Assembly: GCA_945861565.1 (NCBI GenBank) | Contig: CAMAUY010000033.1 | Span: 1 to 44,138 of the forward strand | DNA length: 44,138 nt | Direction of reading: 5' to 3' | Source: Akkermansia muciniphila | Lineage (GTDB): Bacteria; Verrucomicrobiota; Verrucomicrobiia; Limisphaerales; UBA9464 | In this document: positions 17,353 to 26,325 of the stretch, one piece after another | How the letters are laid out: each line of letters begins with the position of its first letter | How positions within the stretch are numbered: the first letter of the stretch is position 1 | Notes under the pieces: generated by a model | What the model saw: only the letters and a program-made list of their open reading frames with translations | Databases searched by the model: none | Told to the model about the DNA's origin: nothing | Made by a program: the position numbers and the translations under genes

Positions 17353-18156
17353 ATGAAATCGATGGCATCTGACGCAGCCATCTCGATTCCCGCGCCGGCT
17401 CGCGCCGCCCTCATGCGCTGTGTTGGCATCAGCAAGTTCTTCGGCGGCGTGCGGGCGCTGCATCGCGTGTCGCTCGATCTTTTCCCAGGCGAAATTGTGG
17501 CACTCGTCGGTGACAACGGAGCGGGCAAAAGTACGCTCGTCAAAATCCTGAGCGGCATTTGCCAACCCGATGAAGGCGATCTGTGGTTCGGAGAAGAACG
17601 TCCGCAACGACTTACCGCCCGTCAGGCGCGCAAGTTCGGCGTCGAAACGGTCTATCAGCATCTCTCGTTGTGCGACAACCTCGGCGCCGCCGCCAACGTC
17701 ATGCTCGGCCAGGAACCCGTCCGTTGGCAGCTCGGCCCCCTGCGAATTCTCGACGAGCCGCGCGCGCGGACCGAGGCAATGCGACGCATCGGCGAAGTCG
17801 GTGTCGTCTTGGAGGATCTCAACGCTCCGGTCCGTCGGCTCTCCGGCGGGCAACGCCAGGCCGTTGCCATCGCTCGCGCCATGGTCAACGCCCATCGCCT
17901 CGTGATGTTCGACGAACCCACCGCCGCACTGGGCGTGAAACAGACGCACGCCACGCTCGAACTTATCCGCCGCGTTGCCCAACAAGGAATTGCCGTCGTG
18001 CTCATCAGTCATAACCTGGACGACGTCTTCGCGGTGTCGATGCGGATCGTTGCGTTGCGGCACGGTCAGGTCTGCCTGAATGTGCCCACGGAAAAGACCT
18101 CACGGGCGACGGTCGTGGCCGCGATGACGGGCGTCGCCTTGGAGGGGAGAGAATAG
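17353..18156 (+). CDS. Sugar ABC transporter ATP-binding protein (single-domain)
   Basis: A 267-residue nucleotide-binding domain. Walker A GDNGAGKST is at 53-61, the Q-loop at YQHLSL (101-106), the signature LSGGQ at 163-167, Walker B RLVMFDE at 182-188 with catalytic E188, and the switch histidine in SHNLDD. Ribose-type importers usually have a tandem-domain ATPase of about 500 residues; this one has a single domain and would act as a homodimer, as in the FrcA-like branch. It lies 17 bases after the binding protein gene and 2 bases before the permease. Confidence 0.92.
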   Translation: MKSMASDAAISIPAPARAALMRCVGISKFFGGVRALHRVSLDLFPGEIVALVGDNGAGKSTLVKILSGICQPDEGDLWFGEERPQRLTARQARKFGVETVYQHLSLCDNLGAAANVMLGQEPVRWQLGPLRILDEPRARTEAMRRIGEVGVVLEDLNAPVRRLSGGQRQAVAIARAMVNAHRLVMFDEPTAALGVKQTHATLELIRRVAQQGIAVVLISHNLDDVFAVSMRIVALRHGQVCLNVPTEKTSRATVVAAMTGVALEGRE

Positions 18157-18158
18157 CT

Positions 18159-19160
18159 ATGGCTGGTAACGCGATCGTGCCTCTCTGGAGGCGGTGGCTA
18201 AAGGACAACGGCCGCAATCTTGGCCTGGCGCTCGCTCTCGGCTTGGCCTTGTTGGTGCTCGCCGTCCTCAGCCCGAAATATATGACCTTCGACAATCTCG
18301 TTGTCGTCGCGCTGCAAATGGCCTTCATCGGGATCGCGGCCCTGGGCACGACACACCTGGTGATCGGAGGTAACATCGACCTGTCCATCGGCTCGCTGTT
18401 TGCCCTGACGGCGGTGTGCGCTGCGATGCTGGCAAAGGTGTCGCCTCCGTTTGTCGCGATACTCGGCGCCATTCTGCTTGGGAGTGCCATTGGGCTTCTG
18501 AATGGCGCGCTGATCTGGCGGGTGAAACTATCACCCATCATCATCACGCTGGGCAGCTTGGCGATCTTGCGCGGCGTGGTCTTGTTACTGACCGGAGGTT
18601 ATTCCGTCCGTGGGGTGCCGTCCCTATTCGGAGAGATCGGCCAATGGCGTCTCGTTGGCCTGCCCCTACCCGTCTGTACGCTGCTCGGACTGGCAGCGTT
18701 CGCGCACTTTATTTTGACCCACACGACCCTCGGCCGACACCTCTTTGCCATTGGCGGTAATCGGGAAGCGTGTGAGGCCGCCGGTATTCCTGTCCGCCGG
18801 CTGGTCCTGGGATCGTTCCTGATCAATGGCGGTATTATCGGACTCTCGGGCGCGCTGGCCGCCAGCCGTTTCGGGTCGGCCAGTCCATCCTTCGGGATTG
18901 CGCTGGAACTGGACGCCATCACCGCGGTTCTTCTCGGCGGCGTTGCCTTCACTGGGGGCGAAGGCAACGTGCTGGGCGTGATGCTGGCGGTGGCGCTGCT
19001 CGGTGTGATCAATAGCGGAATTGTCTCGCTGGGCATTGATCCCAACTACGCAGAGGTGGTCAAGGGAGCGACGCTCATCGCCGCGGTCACGCTCAACCAA
19101 CTCTCGCATGAGGCCCGCGAGCAGCATCGCAAGCGATCCGCAATGCGGGAATTACTCTGA
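18159..19160 (+). CDS. Sugar ABC transporter permease (RbsC/FrcB type)
   Basis: A 333-residue inner-membrane permease of the branched-chain/ribose family with 8-10 hydrophobic segments. The conserved cytoplasmic coupling motif is visible (IGGNREACEAAGIPVRR near 200-216), as is the LDAITAVLLGGVAFTGGEG stretch near 250. It completes a three-gene importer with the preceding genes and is the last gene of the run; the next gene is convergent, 40 bases away. No strong terminator hairpin with a T-tract is visible in that 40-base gap. Confidence 0.92.
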   Translation: MAGNAIVPLWRRWLKDNGRNLGLALALGLALLVLAVLSPKYMTFDNLVVVALQMAFIGIAALGTTHLVIGGNIDLSIGSLFALTAVCAAMLAKVSPPFVAILGAILLGSAIGLLNGALIWRVKLSPIIITLGSLAILRGVVLLLTGGYSVRGVPSLFGEIGQWRLVGLPLPVCTLLGLAAFAHFILTHTTLGRHLFAIGGNREACEAAGIPVRRLVLGSFLINGGIIGLSGALAASRFGSASPSFGIALELDAITAVLLGGVAFTGGEGNVLGVMLAVALLGVINSGIVSLGIDPNYAEVVKGATLIAAVTLNQLSHEAREQHRKRSAMRELL

Positions 19161-19200
19161 GCCGTTTAGGCAACCCAGTCCGGGGTTTCGTACCACGTGC

Positions 19201-19935
19201 TCACCACCAGGTAAATGAGGGATTCCAGTCACTGCGGGCCTGCCAACCGACATACTCCTTCGGAAAGACGAAGTTCTGCACATGACCATCCCCGAATTGC
19301 ATGTTGTAGGAACGGCGGCCCTTGTAATTGTGCCAGACACTCTTCTTGTCGTTCACGTCCCGCGAGCCGTTCCAATGCCAGTCGCCCTGGATGATCTTGT
19401 TGGCAGCCGATAAAGCCACCTCGCTGGACTTGATGGATCGTCCTTCGGCCTTGGAGGGGTCGGCCCGCGAATCGCCGGTGACATGCTTGACGCGGTACCA
19501 GTCAACCGTCCACATGTTGAGGTAGCTGTTGCCCCAGCCGTCCCAACAGGTCTTCGCCTGGGGCCAGTACGAATCGCCCTTGTCTGCCGGGCAGTGGAAA
19601 ACATCGCTGGCAGGGGCGTAATTATTTAGCGGACGGTTGGTTTCGGGGACGGATTTGATATCGGCAAAGCGCCAGGGCCAGGGTCCAGGATTGCCATTGA
19701 TGCGCCCCCCCACCGACGCCCAGTCATCGTGTAGCGGGTAGGAATCCTTGCTGTCGTCGGAGTACATCTGGTAAGCCACGGCGATCTGGTGCTGGTTGCT
19801 GGCGCACTTGATCCGGTTGGCTCCCGCCTTGGTTCGTGCCAGGGCGGGCAGGAGCATTCCCGCGAGCACGGCGATGATGGCGATGACGACGAGCAACTCA
19901 ATCAGGGTAAAACCGCGGCGGGCCGGAGAGTGCAT
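19201..19935 (-). CDS. Pseudopilin-like protein (type II secretion G-like, prepilin N-terminal motif)
   Basis: A 244-residue protein starting with a class-III prepilin leader: RRG followed by [18 protein letters not shown]. Cleavage by prepilin peptidase is expected after G8, leaving F at +1 and E at +5. The C-terminal domain carries the FGDGHV element close to the H-X9-DG motif of PVC-group pseudopilins. Such proteins occur in very large families in Verrucomicrobia and Lentisphaerae, and their individual roles are unknown. This one is single, lying between the sugar operon (convergent) and proA (same strand, 41 bases upstream of it). Confidence 0.88.
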   Translation of the reverse strand: MHSPARRGFTLIELLVVIAIIAVLAGMLLPALARTKAGANRIKCASNQHQIAVAYQMYSDDSKDSYPLHDDWASVGGRINGNPGPWPWRFADIKSVPETNRPLNNYAPASDVFHCPADKGDSYWPQAKTCWDGWGNSYLNMWTVDWYRVKHVTGDSRADPSKAEGRSIKSSEVALSAANKIIQGDWHWNGSRDVNDKKSVWHNYKGRRSYNMQFGDGHVQNFVFPKEYVGWQARSDWNPSFTWW

Positions 19936-19976
19936 GGTGTGTTGGTATTTTTAAGAGCAAACAATGTCAAGACCCG

Positions 19977-21266
19977 TCAGGTGCGAATTTGCCCGTTGCC
20001 AAATCCGAGCCATTTATAACTGCAAAGCTCCTCCAGTCCCATCGGACCCCGGGCACCGATTTTATCCGTACTGATCCCAATTTCTGCGCCCATGCCATAT
20101 TCTCCCCCATCGGTAAATCGGGTTGAAGCATTCCAGTATACCGCCGCCGAATCGACCGCTCCGAGAAATCGCCGGGCCGTGGCTTCATTTCCGGTGACAA
20201 TGGTGTCGGAGTGGCCGGAGCCGTATTGATTGATATGATCAATCGCCGCCGTCACATCCGCCACCACCCGCACGTTGAGAATGAGGTCGTTGTACTCGGT
20301 ATAGAAATCCTGTTCGGTCGCGGGCCTGAGGATGAGGGGCACGGGGCCGGTTCTGGATCTTAGAAGCGCGAGCGCGGTCGGATCCGAGCGCAACTCGACA
20401 TTCCGCATCGCAAGCTGCGTCGCGATCTCCGGCAACCAGCGGGCAGCCACGGTCTGGTCAATCAGAAGGGTTTCCGCTGCATTACAGACGGAGGGTCGTT
20501 GGGCCTTCGCATTCACGACGATCGATGCCGCCATGGCCGGGTCGGCATCTCGATCGACGAACACGTGGCAGACGCCTTTGAAATGTTTGATGACCGGAAC
20601 TTTGCTGCAGTCGGCGACGGCCCGAATGAGTCCTTCCCCCCCCCGTGGCATACAAAGATCGATGTACTGGGTGAGGGAAAGTAAGGCGGGAATCGCTTCG
20701 CGATCCGGAGTGGGCACAACCTGAATAGCGCTCGCAGGAAAACGTTCGCCCAAGGCTTCGCGCCCCGCCGCCACCATGGTGGCAGCAATCAATTGATTGG
20801 AATGGATCGCTTCCTTGCCGCCGCGCAGAATAGTCGCATTGCCCGACTTGAAACAAAGACTCGCCGCATCGGCCGTCACATTGGGTCGCGATTCGTATAT
20901 GATTACGACGACTCCAATGGGGGTGGCTACTTTCTGCAGCCGAAGGCCGTTCGGGCGTGTGCGCTCATCCAGGATACGTCCGACGGGGTCCGGCAATTCC
21001 GCCACATCGCGAACGCCCCTGGCCATCGCTACAATCCGTTTATGATCAAGCATCAGCCGTTCCAGCATTGCGCCATTAAGGCCCAACTGGTGTCCCACCT
21101 CTAAGTCCCGCTCATTGGCTTTCTGAAGCGCGGGCGAACAGCCCTCGAGGGCAGTGGCCATGGCTTGCAGGGCCTGGTTTTTTTCAGCGGTCGATAATCC
21201 GGCGAGCGGCCGCGATGCGAGTTTCGCACGACGCGCCAAGTCGGTCATTTGTTGCAACAACGGCAT
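19977..21266 (-). CDS. proA: Gamma-glutamyl phosphate reductase
   Basis: A 429-residue aldehyde-dehydrogenase-fold enzyme, normal length for ProA. It reduces gamma-glutamyl phosphate to glutamate semialdehyde with NADPH, the second step of proline synthesis. Characteristic segments are PIGVVVIIYESRPNVT (116-131), catalytic C261 in QRPSVCNAAETLL, and the C-terminal FTDGGEYGMGAEIGIST with GPMGLEEL. The ATG at 21266 is preferred; a second in-frame ATG lies 18 bases downstream. proB is not in the window. Confidence 0.96.
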   Translation of the reverse strand: MPLLQQMTDLARRAKLASRPLAGLSTAEKNQALQAMATALEGCSPALQKANERDLEVGHQLGLNGAMLERLMLDHKRIVAMARGVRDVAELPDPVGRILDERTRPNGLRLQKVATPIGVVVIIYESRPNVTADAASLCFKSGNATILRGGKEAIHSNQLIAATMVAAGREALGERFPASAIQVVPTPDREAIPALLSLTQYIDLCMPRGGEGLIRAVADCSKVPVIKHFKGVCHVFVDRDADPAMAASIVVNAKAQRPSVCNAAETLLIDQTVAARWLPEIATQLAMRNVELRSDPTALALLRSRTGPVPLILRPATEQDFYTEYNDLILNVRVVADVTAAIDHINQYGSGHSDTIVTGNEATARRFLGAVDSAAVYWNASTRFTDGGEYGMGAEIGISTDKIGARGPMGLEELCSYKWLGFGNGQIRT

Positions 21267-21349
21267 GAACCGACGCTAGCACCGCTTCGGAAGTTGCCAA
21301 ACTCGGAAAATAACGATGCTGTTGCCGGCGGTGGGTTTCCCGCCATCGT

Positions 21350-21892
21350 ATGACTATGAAACCCCGATTGGTGGCGATCTTTCTGCTGGCGGCAGGAATG
21401 GCTTGGTTGACGTTCCGAGAACGCAGTAGCGGCGGTGGGATGACGCTGCCGGCGAGCGGCCAGGCACCGGCGTGGACCCTGCACGATCTGGATGGCCACG
21501 AGGTCCGGGCGGATCAGTTTTCGGGCCGTGTGGTCCTCTTGAATTTCTGGGCGACCTACTGTCCTCCCTGTCGGCAAGAGATTCCCGAATTGATCCGCTT
21601 TTCAAGAGAGACGCCAACCAACACCGCCGTGATTCTTGGGGTGTCAACCGATGAATCCGGGGCCGCCGTCGTCCGTCCCTTTGCGACAGCCCGCGGCATC
21701 AACTATCCGATGCTCCTCGCCGATTCCACTACGTTGGATCAGTTCGGCGGTGTCACCGCGATTCCGACTACGTTTGTCATCGATGCCCAGGGCAACTTCC
21801 GATTCCGGCATCTCGGCACCTTGAACCGAACCCAGCTTGCCAAACTTGTGGCAATCGCCAGTACGCCGCGAGATACCACGGCGGGACACTAG
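21350..21892 (+). CDS. TlpA/ResA-like thioredoxin-family protein, membrane-anchored
   Basis: A 180-residue redoxin. One hydrophobic segment (residues 6-21) serves as signal or anchor, and a thioredoxin fold follows. The active site is FWATYCPPCRQEIPEL with C71 and C74, and the cis-proline loop is in TAIPTTFVID. Such proteins reduce disulfides or act in cytochrome-c maturation outside the cytoplasm. Two in-frame ATGs, 21350 and 21356, are possible starts. It is divergent from proA, with 83 bases between starts, and convergent with the WD40 gene; no cytochrome-maturation gene is adjacent. Confidence 0.9.
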   Translation: MTMKPRLVAIFLLAAGMAWLTFRERSSGGGMTLPASGQAPAWTLHDLDGHEVRADQFSGRVVLLNFWATYCPPCRQEIPELIRFSRETPTNTAVILGVSTDESGAAVVRPFATARGINYPMLLADSTTLDQFGGVTAIPTTFVIDAQGNFRFRHLGTLNRTQLAKLVAIASTPRDTTAGH

Positions 21893-22039
21893 ACCTCGAA
21901 CTCCATTCCCACCTTACGTCGAACCTCGAGTCGTTCGGCTTCATTCCGGCGCAAACCACGGGTGCCTTGTCCATCGGGGCCACCCGCCTGCTGCCTTCAC
22001 TCAATTGCAATATATTGCCCGGGAAATGCGGACGTCTCG

Positions 22040-23068
22040 TCAGCCCTCGGGTGAGCGCAGGAGTTGTAGCGTACCGTCCGCGCAGCCGGCCAGGGCACCC
22101 AATCCCGTCGGTGCCCAAAGAACCCGTGTCAGCGGACTACCCAGCTGGAATTCGCGCAACGGAGAGACCGATTTTTTGAAATTCCAAAGCAACGCCAAGC
22201 CATCGGCGCCGCCACTTGCCAGCAGGTTTCCCGCGCGCTGATAGTCGAGGGTCGTTACCGTATCGGAGTGACCCTGGAGCGACGTGGGTTCCGTCCCCGC
22301 AGGACCTGCTCCGCTGCAATCCCATACGGTGATATCATCACTCCCTCCCATTGCCAAGTATTGCCCGGATCTATGCCAGGCCAATTGTCGCACCTTATTG
22401 GCGAATCCCTTCATGGCGAGTTCTTCGCCCGGACGGAACGGCTGCTCCCAAATGTTGACCGACAGGTCCTGTGTTCCTGCGACCATCCATCGGCCGTCGG
22501 GAGACCACGCGAAGGAGATTAAACTTGTTTGGCACGAAAGAGTGTCGGCCAGTTTTCCATGCACCGGTTCCCAGATCCGGATGCCGCCATAACTGGCCGT
22601 CGCCACGCGGTGGCCGTCCGCACTCCAGCAGATTCCGCTAACCGTTGCTGGATGCTCCTTCAGTTCGAGCGCGACTCCGGCTTGCGCATTCCACAGCGTC
22701 AGGGTCCGGCCCGCCCCGGCGGCGAGCCATGTGCCGTCGGGCGACCATTCAAGATGCTCCACCCATTTCCCACCCACTGGGAAGCTCGTGATATTTCCGC
22801 CGGTGTTCGGATCCCAGAGCTGTACTCGGCCATCCTGTCCACTACTGGCAACGAGAGCGTCCCGTGGGTGCCAGGCGATGCGAAAAGCGCCACCGGAGTG
22901 CGGACGTAATTCGTGAAGGACCCGCCCTTCCGCGACATCAAGAATCCAGAGGTGCCCATCCACACCCGCTGCACCAACCCGCGCCTCGTCCGGGGACCAC
23001 GTCAATGCTTCGATCGGGTCTGGGAGGGTTAATGACCATTCAGGTGACCGGACCGGAGTGGAGATCAT
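22040..23068 (-). CDS. WD40-repeat beta-propeller protein
   Basis: A 342-residue protein made almost entirely of WD40 repeats. Recurring patterns such as ALTWSPDEARV, RIAWHPRDALVASSGQDGRV, LEWSPDGTWLAAGAG and TLDYQRAGNLLASGGADG each end in a W- or L-rich strand, enough for one seven-bladed propeller. No signal peptide, enzyme domain or transmembrane segment is visible. It follows the COG0523 GTPase gene by 78 bases on the same strand, so the two probably form an operon; a scaffold or partner role for the metallochaperone is a guess. Confidence 0.85.
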   Translation of the reverse strand: MISTPVRSPEWSLTLPDPIEALTWSPDEARVGAAGVDGHLWILDVAEGRVLHELRPHSGGAFRIAWHPRDALVASSGQDGRVQLWDPNTGGNITSFPVGGKWVEHLEWSPDGTWLAAGAGRTLTLWNAQAGVALELKEHPATVSGICWSADGHRVATASYGGIRIWEPVHGKLADTLSCQTSLISFAWSPDGRWMVAGTQDLSVNIWEQPFRPGEELAMKGFANKVRQLAWHRSGQYLAMGGSDDITVWDCSGAGPAGTEPTSLQGHSDTVTTLDYQRAGNLLASGGADGLALLWNFKKSVSPLREFQLGSPLTRVLWAPTGLGALAGCADGTLQLLRSPEG

Positions 23069-23146
23069 ATGGGGACTCTACGGAAGTACTCTCGAAGGTA
23101 CGGAGTCGTCACAAAACAAATCGGGCAACCAACTTTGGACACCTCT

Positions 23147-24661
23147 CTAGGGGGTGAGGCATCGGCGAAAGCCAGCATTCAACGCCTCTCGGTCCAAGTT
23201 GCGACCAATGAATACGAGCTGGCTCTTGCGCTCTTCCCCCTCCTTCCAGGGACGTTCCGGTTTGCCTTCGAACAGCATGTGAACTCCTTGAAAAACGTAG
23301 CGATTGGTTTGCCCTTTGATGTTCAAAATACCCTTCATACGAAAGATATCCGCCCCCTTGGTTTGCAATAATTCGCTCAACCAATCATTCAACTTGCGGG
23401 CATCCAGTTCCCGTTTCTCCTCAATACCCACGCTACTGACGGAGCTGTCATGTTGGTGCTGATGTCCGTGCTCATGAACGTGACTGGCCTCTATCGCCTC
23501 GCCGGACGGCGACCGCCACTTCATTTCAAATTCGTCGGGGCCATGTTGCGTAAACAGCCCGTAATAACCCTGAGCCGCAATCCGAACTCCAATCCGAGTC
23601 CCGTCCGGCCCAAACACAATCTTATAGAACTTCCTGGCCGGCAAAATTTCACCGCCCGAGCGAACGGTTGCAGCGGGAAAGGTGAAGAGTTTTTCCGCCG
23701 CATCCTCGGCCGCGTGCAGCGCCTCATGCAGCCCTCCTACTTCGTGTTCGCACTCGTCGTGATGTGCCGGTCCGTGGCCATGTTCGTGGCCATGTTCGTG
23801 AACGTGATTAGGATGGTGCGAATGTCCGTGATCACCGCCCTCATGGACATGGGTAACAGCCGCTTCCGGGACGGAGTTCGCAGGCAGTGCCAGTGGGAGT
23901 AAGACGAGACCCATGACGGGGTCGGGCCCCGGCTCAAACGTCATCGTGTGCAGCCCCGGCTCCAAGTGAAACGTTCCGGCCCATTCAAACGGACGTTCGC
24001 CCTCCAGGAAATGCTCATCAAATTGGAGCCGTTGATCGAGGTCGAAGGCGTGGATGTTCAGCACTTGGTCGATCGGCAACTCGGAATTCTGCGTCCGATA
24101 CATCTCGGTCATGGTGTTCATCGAGCGAATCTTATGTTGCAGTTGATCGAGCTGCCCGGAGGTCACGAGGTCGGTTTTGTTCAGCAAGACACGGTCTGCG
24201 AAGGCGATCTGTTCCTGGCACTCCTTGCTATCGTCAAGGTGCTGCCAGACGTGTTTCGAATCCACCACCGTCACAATTCCGTCGAGACGGAAGTTCGCCT
24301 TGATCTCATCGTCGCTGAAAAAAGTCTGCGCGACCGGCCCTGGATCGGCCAATCCCGTTGTTTCGACGAGAATGTAGTCGAAGCGGTCCCGACGTTTCAT
24401 CAGTTGGCCCAGGATTCGAATCAGATCTCCCCGAACGGTGCAACAAAGGCAGCCGTTGTTCATTTCGAAGATCTCCTCTTCCGCATTGATGACCAGCTCG
24501 TTGTCGATGCCGATCTCTCCGAATTCATTCTCGATCACAGCAATGCGTTTACCGTGATTGCGGGTCAAAAGGTGATTAAGAAGAGTGGTTTTGCCCGCAC
24601 CGAGGAAACCGGTGAGGACAGTGACTGGAATTCGTGTATCGGTGGGAGCAGCCATGCCCAA
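23147..24661 (-). CDS. COG0523/CobW-family GTP-dependent metallochaperone with extra domain and His-rich loops
   Basis: A 504-residue G3E GTPase, longer than the usual 320-400. The GTPase domain has Walker [10 protein letters not shown] (18-26), the metal-binding CLCC (71-74), [10 protein letters not shown] and NKTD (161-164). The CobW C-terminal domain is at about 411-500 (MKGILNIKG to [11 protein letters not shown]). Between them, 225-390 holds an unusual insertion: a hydrophobic beta-rich segment ([13 protein letters not shown]), two histidine-rich stretches (271-305, 394-404) and a second beta-rich segment. Family members deliver zinc or another metal to client enzymes at the expense of GTP. 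ATG at 24661 or 24655 are both possible. It lies between the DUF1552 and WD40 genes. Confidence 0.88.
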   Translation of the reverse strand: MGMAAPTDTRIPVTVLTGFLGAGKTTLLNHLLTRNHGKRIAVIENEFGEIGIDNELVINAEEEIFEMNNGCLCCTVRGDLIRILGQLMKRRDRFDYILVETTGLADPGPVAQTFFSDDEIKANFRLDGIVTVVDSKHVWQHLDDSKECQEQIAFADRVLLNKTDLVTSGQLDQLQHKIRSMNTMTEMYRTQNSELPIDQVLNIHAFDLDQRLQFDEHFLEGERPFEWAGTFHLEPGLHTMTFEPGPDPVMGLVLLPLALPANSVPEAAVTHVHEGGDHGHSHHPNHVHEHGHEHGHGPAHHDECEHEVGGLHEALHAAEDAAEKLFTFPAATVRSGGEILPARKFYKIVFGPDGTRIGVRIAAQGYYGLFTQHGPDEFEMKWRSPSGEAIEASHVHEHGHQHQHDSSVSSVGIEEKRELDARKLNDWLSELLQTKGADIFRMKGILNIKGQTNRYVFQGVHMLFEGKPERPWKEGEERKSQLVFIGRNLDREALNAGFRRCLTP

Positions 24662-24694
24662 GAGAATGGGCTATCCGGCGGATTTTCAAAATAA

Positions 24695-26044
24695 TTAAAC
24701 CGTCAGCTGTCCCAACTTCCCATTGCTGTCGCCAAACCGCTCAGCCTCGACCCCCATTCGTTCGGCAAGAGACAGGAACAGGTTCGCCATCGGTGTATCC
24801 TTGGCGTACCGAATGTGCCGACCCTGGGCAATCGTTCCGCCGCCGCGACCGGCCAGAATCACGGGCAAGTTGTGATGCGCGTGGCTGTTGCCGTCCTCCA
24901 GGCCACTCCCATAAACAATCATGGATTGATCCAGCAGAGAACCCGCTCCTTCCGGCGTGTTCTTAAGTCGATCCAGGAAGTAGGCAAACTGCTCCATGTG
25001 GAAGCGATCAATCTTAGCAATTTTTCCCTTCTTTTCCGGACTGTTCCCGTGATGGGAAAGATCGTGGTGCCCTTCGCCAACTCCAATCTGCGGGTAGGGC
25101 CGGTTGCTGCCGTCATGGGCCATGATGAAAGTTGCCACGCGCGTGGTGTCGGTCTGAAACGACAAATGCATCAGATCAAACATCAATCGAATGTGCTCCG
25201 CGTAGTCCGGCGGAATCCCCGCGGGCTTTTCTCGATTCGGGAGTGCGAGCGTCGCCTTTTCGGCCATTGCAATCCGTTGCTCCAGATCGCGAACCGCGGA
25301 TAGGTACTCCTCGAGCTTGCGCTGATCGTTCCTGCCCAGTTTCGACTGCAGCGATCGAGCGTCTTCGAGGACGAAATCGAGGATACTTTTCTGGTAGCGC
25401 TCGCGGCGCGCACGACTTTCGGCCGACTCATTGGGATCACCGGTGGAGAAAAGCCGTTCGAAAGCGAGGCGCGGATCCACCTCGGGCGGCATCGGCGTCG
25501 CCTCCGATTTCCACGCGATATTGTAGGAGTAGGCGCAGCTATACCCGGAATCACAATTGCCGGATAACTGGCTGCGGTCGCAGCCGAGTTCCAGCGAGGC
25601 AAACCTCGTGGTGCGCCGGAACTTACTGGCCACAAGCTGGTCAATGGACTGCCCCACCCGGATATCGGCTCCCTGGGTCTTGCGAGCCTGCATCCCCGTA
25701 AGATAGGTCGCGGATGCCCGGGCATGATCCCCGGCTCCATCGCCATTCGCACGGGCCTTGTCGTGGGTAAGGCCGCTCAAAAGGGAAAAATCGCTCGTCA
25801 GCGCCTTCAGCGGCTCCAGGGTTGGCCCGAGTCGCAAGGTGTCCTCCGCAGACTCCGGAGTCCAACACCCCATGTTGATGCCGTTGGGGACGTAAACAAA
25901 GGCCATGCGACGCGGCAATGGAACAGCTCCGCCGGCAGCCCCAGCCGCACGAAGCGGATCCGCCGATTCAAGAAACGGCAGGGCCATTGCCGTGCCCAAC
26001 CCGCGAAGGAATCGACGTCGAGGAAGTTGAAAAGAGGCATTCAT
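24695..26044 (-). CDS. DUF1552 domain protein, Tat-exported
   Basis: A 449-residue DUF1552 protein. The N-terminus PRRRFLRGLGTAMALPFLE is a twin-arginine signal, so export as a folded protein is expected. Family features include VYVPNGINMGCWTP near 51, TYLTGMQARKTQGADI near 110, and GVGEGHHDLSHHGN near 325, a histidine-rich cluster that could bind metal. DUF1552 proteins normally accompany a large DUF1592/DUF1588/DUF1595 protein; none is visible next to this one. The ATG at 26044 puts the Tat motif at residues 9-13; longer frames upstream are not supported. The COG0523 gene follows after 33 bases on the same strand. Confidence 0.88.
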   Translation of the reverse strand: MNASFQLPRRRFLRGLGTAMALPFLESADPLRAAGAAGGAVPLPRRMAFVYVPNGINMGCWTPESAEDTLRLGPTLEPLKALTSDFSLLSGLTHDKARANGDGAGDHARASATYLTGMQARKTQGADIRVGQSIDQLVASKFRRTTRFASLELGCDRSQLSGNCDSGYSCAYSYNIAWKSEATPMPPEVDPRLAFERLFSTGDPNESAESRARRERYQKSILDFVLEDARSLQSKLGRNDQRKLEEYLSAVRDLEQRIAMAEKATLALPNREKPAGIPPDYAEHIRLMFDLMHLSFQTDTTRVATFIMAHDGSNRPYPQIGVGEGHHDLSHHGNSPEKKGKIAKIDRFHMEQFAYFLDRLKNTPEGAGSLLDQSMIVYGSGLEDGNSHAHHNLPVILAGRGGGTIAQGRHIRYAKDTPMANLFLSLAERMGVEAERFGDSNGKLGQLTV

Positions 26045-26171
26045 AGCACAAACGTCCAATACAACGCCGAAAATACGCAGACGTAGTAATTCTGCAAGGC
26101 GGCTTTTCACCGTTCCTCGAACACAAAGCGCACTCATGTCCGTCTTTCTCCCTCTTAATGAAAAAAGAGTT

Positions 26172-26300
26172 GAACCGCAGATGGACACCGATCCACGCAG
26201 ATTGGGAGGCCCTGGCACGGGCCCTCGACCGGCATGGGAGGCTTACAGTCCAACTGAACAGGCCAGCATCGTATCCGCGTTCATCGGCGTTTATCCGTGG
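26172..26300. repeat. Dispersed imperfect inverted repeat, copy 2
   Basis: A left arm starting GAACCGCAGATGGACACCG (26172) and a right arm reading ATCCGCGTTCATCGGCG then TTATCCGTGG (26272-26300) are complementary over about 30 bases with several mismatches. The right arm matches the right arm of the repeat at 1961-2065. It fills much of the 281-bp gap between the DUF1552 and recJ genes, which holds no gene I can support. Confidence 0.55.
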
Positions 26301-26325
26301 TGGGTCCGGGGCGGTGCCCCCGCCG

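Noticed and set aside
19161..19200. Terminator between the sugar operon and the convergent pseudopilin gene
   Set aside because: The 40-base gap has no stem with a T-tract on either strand.
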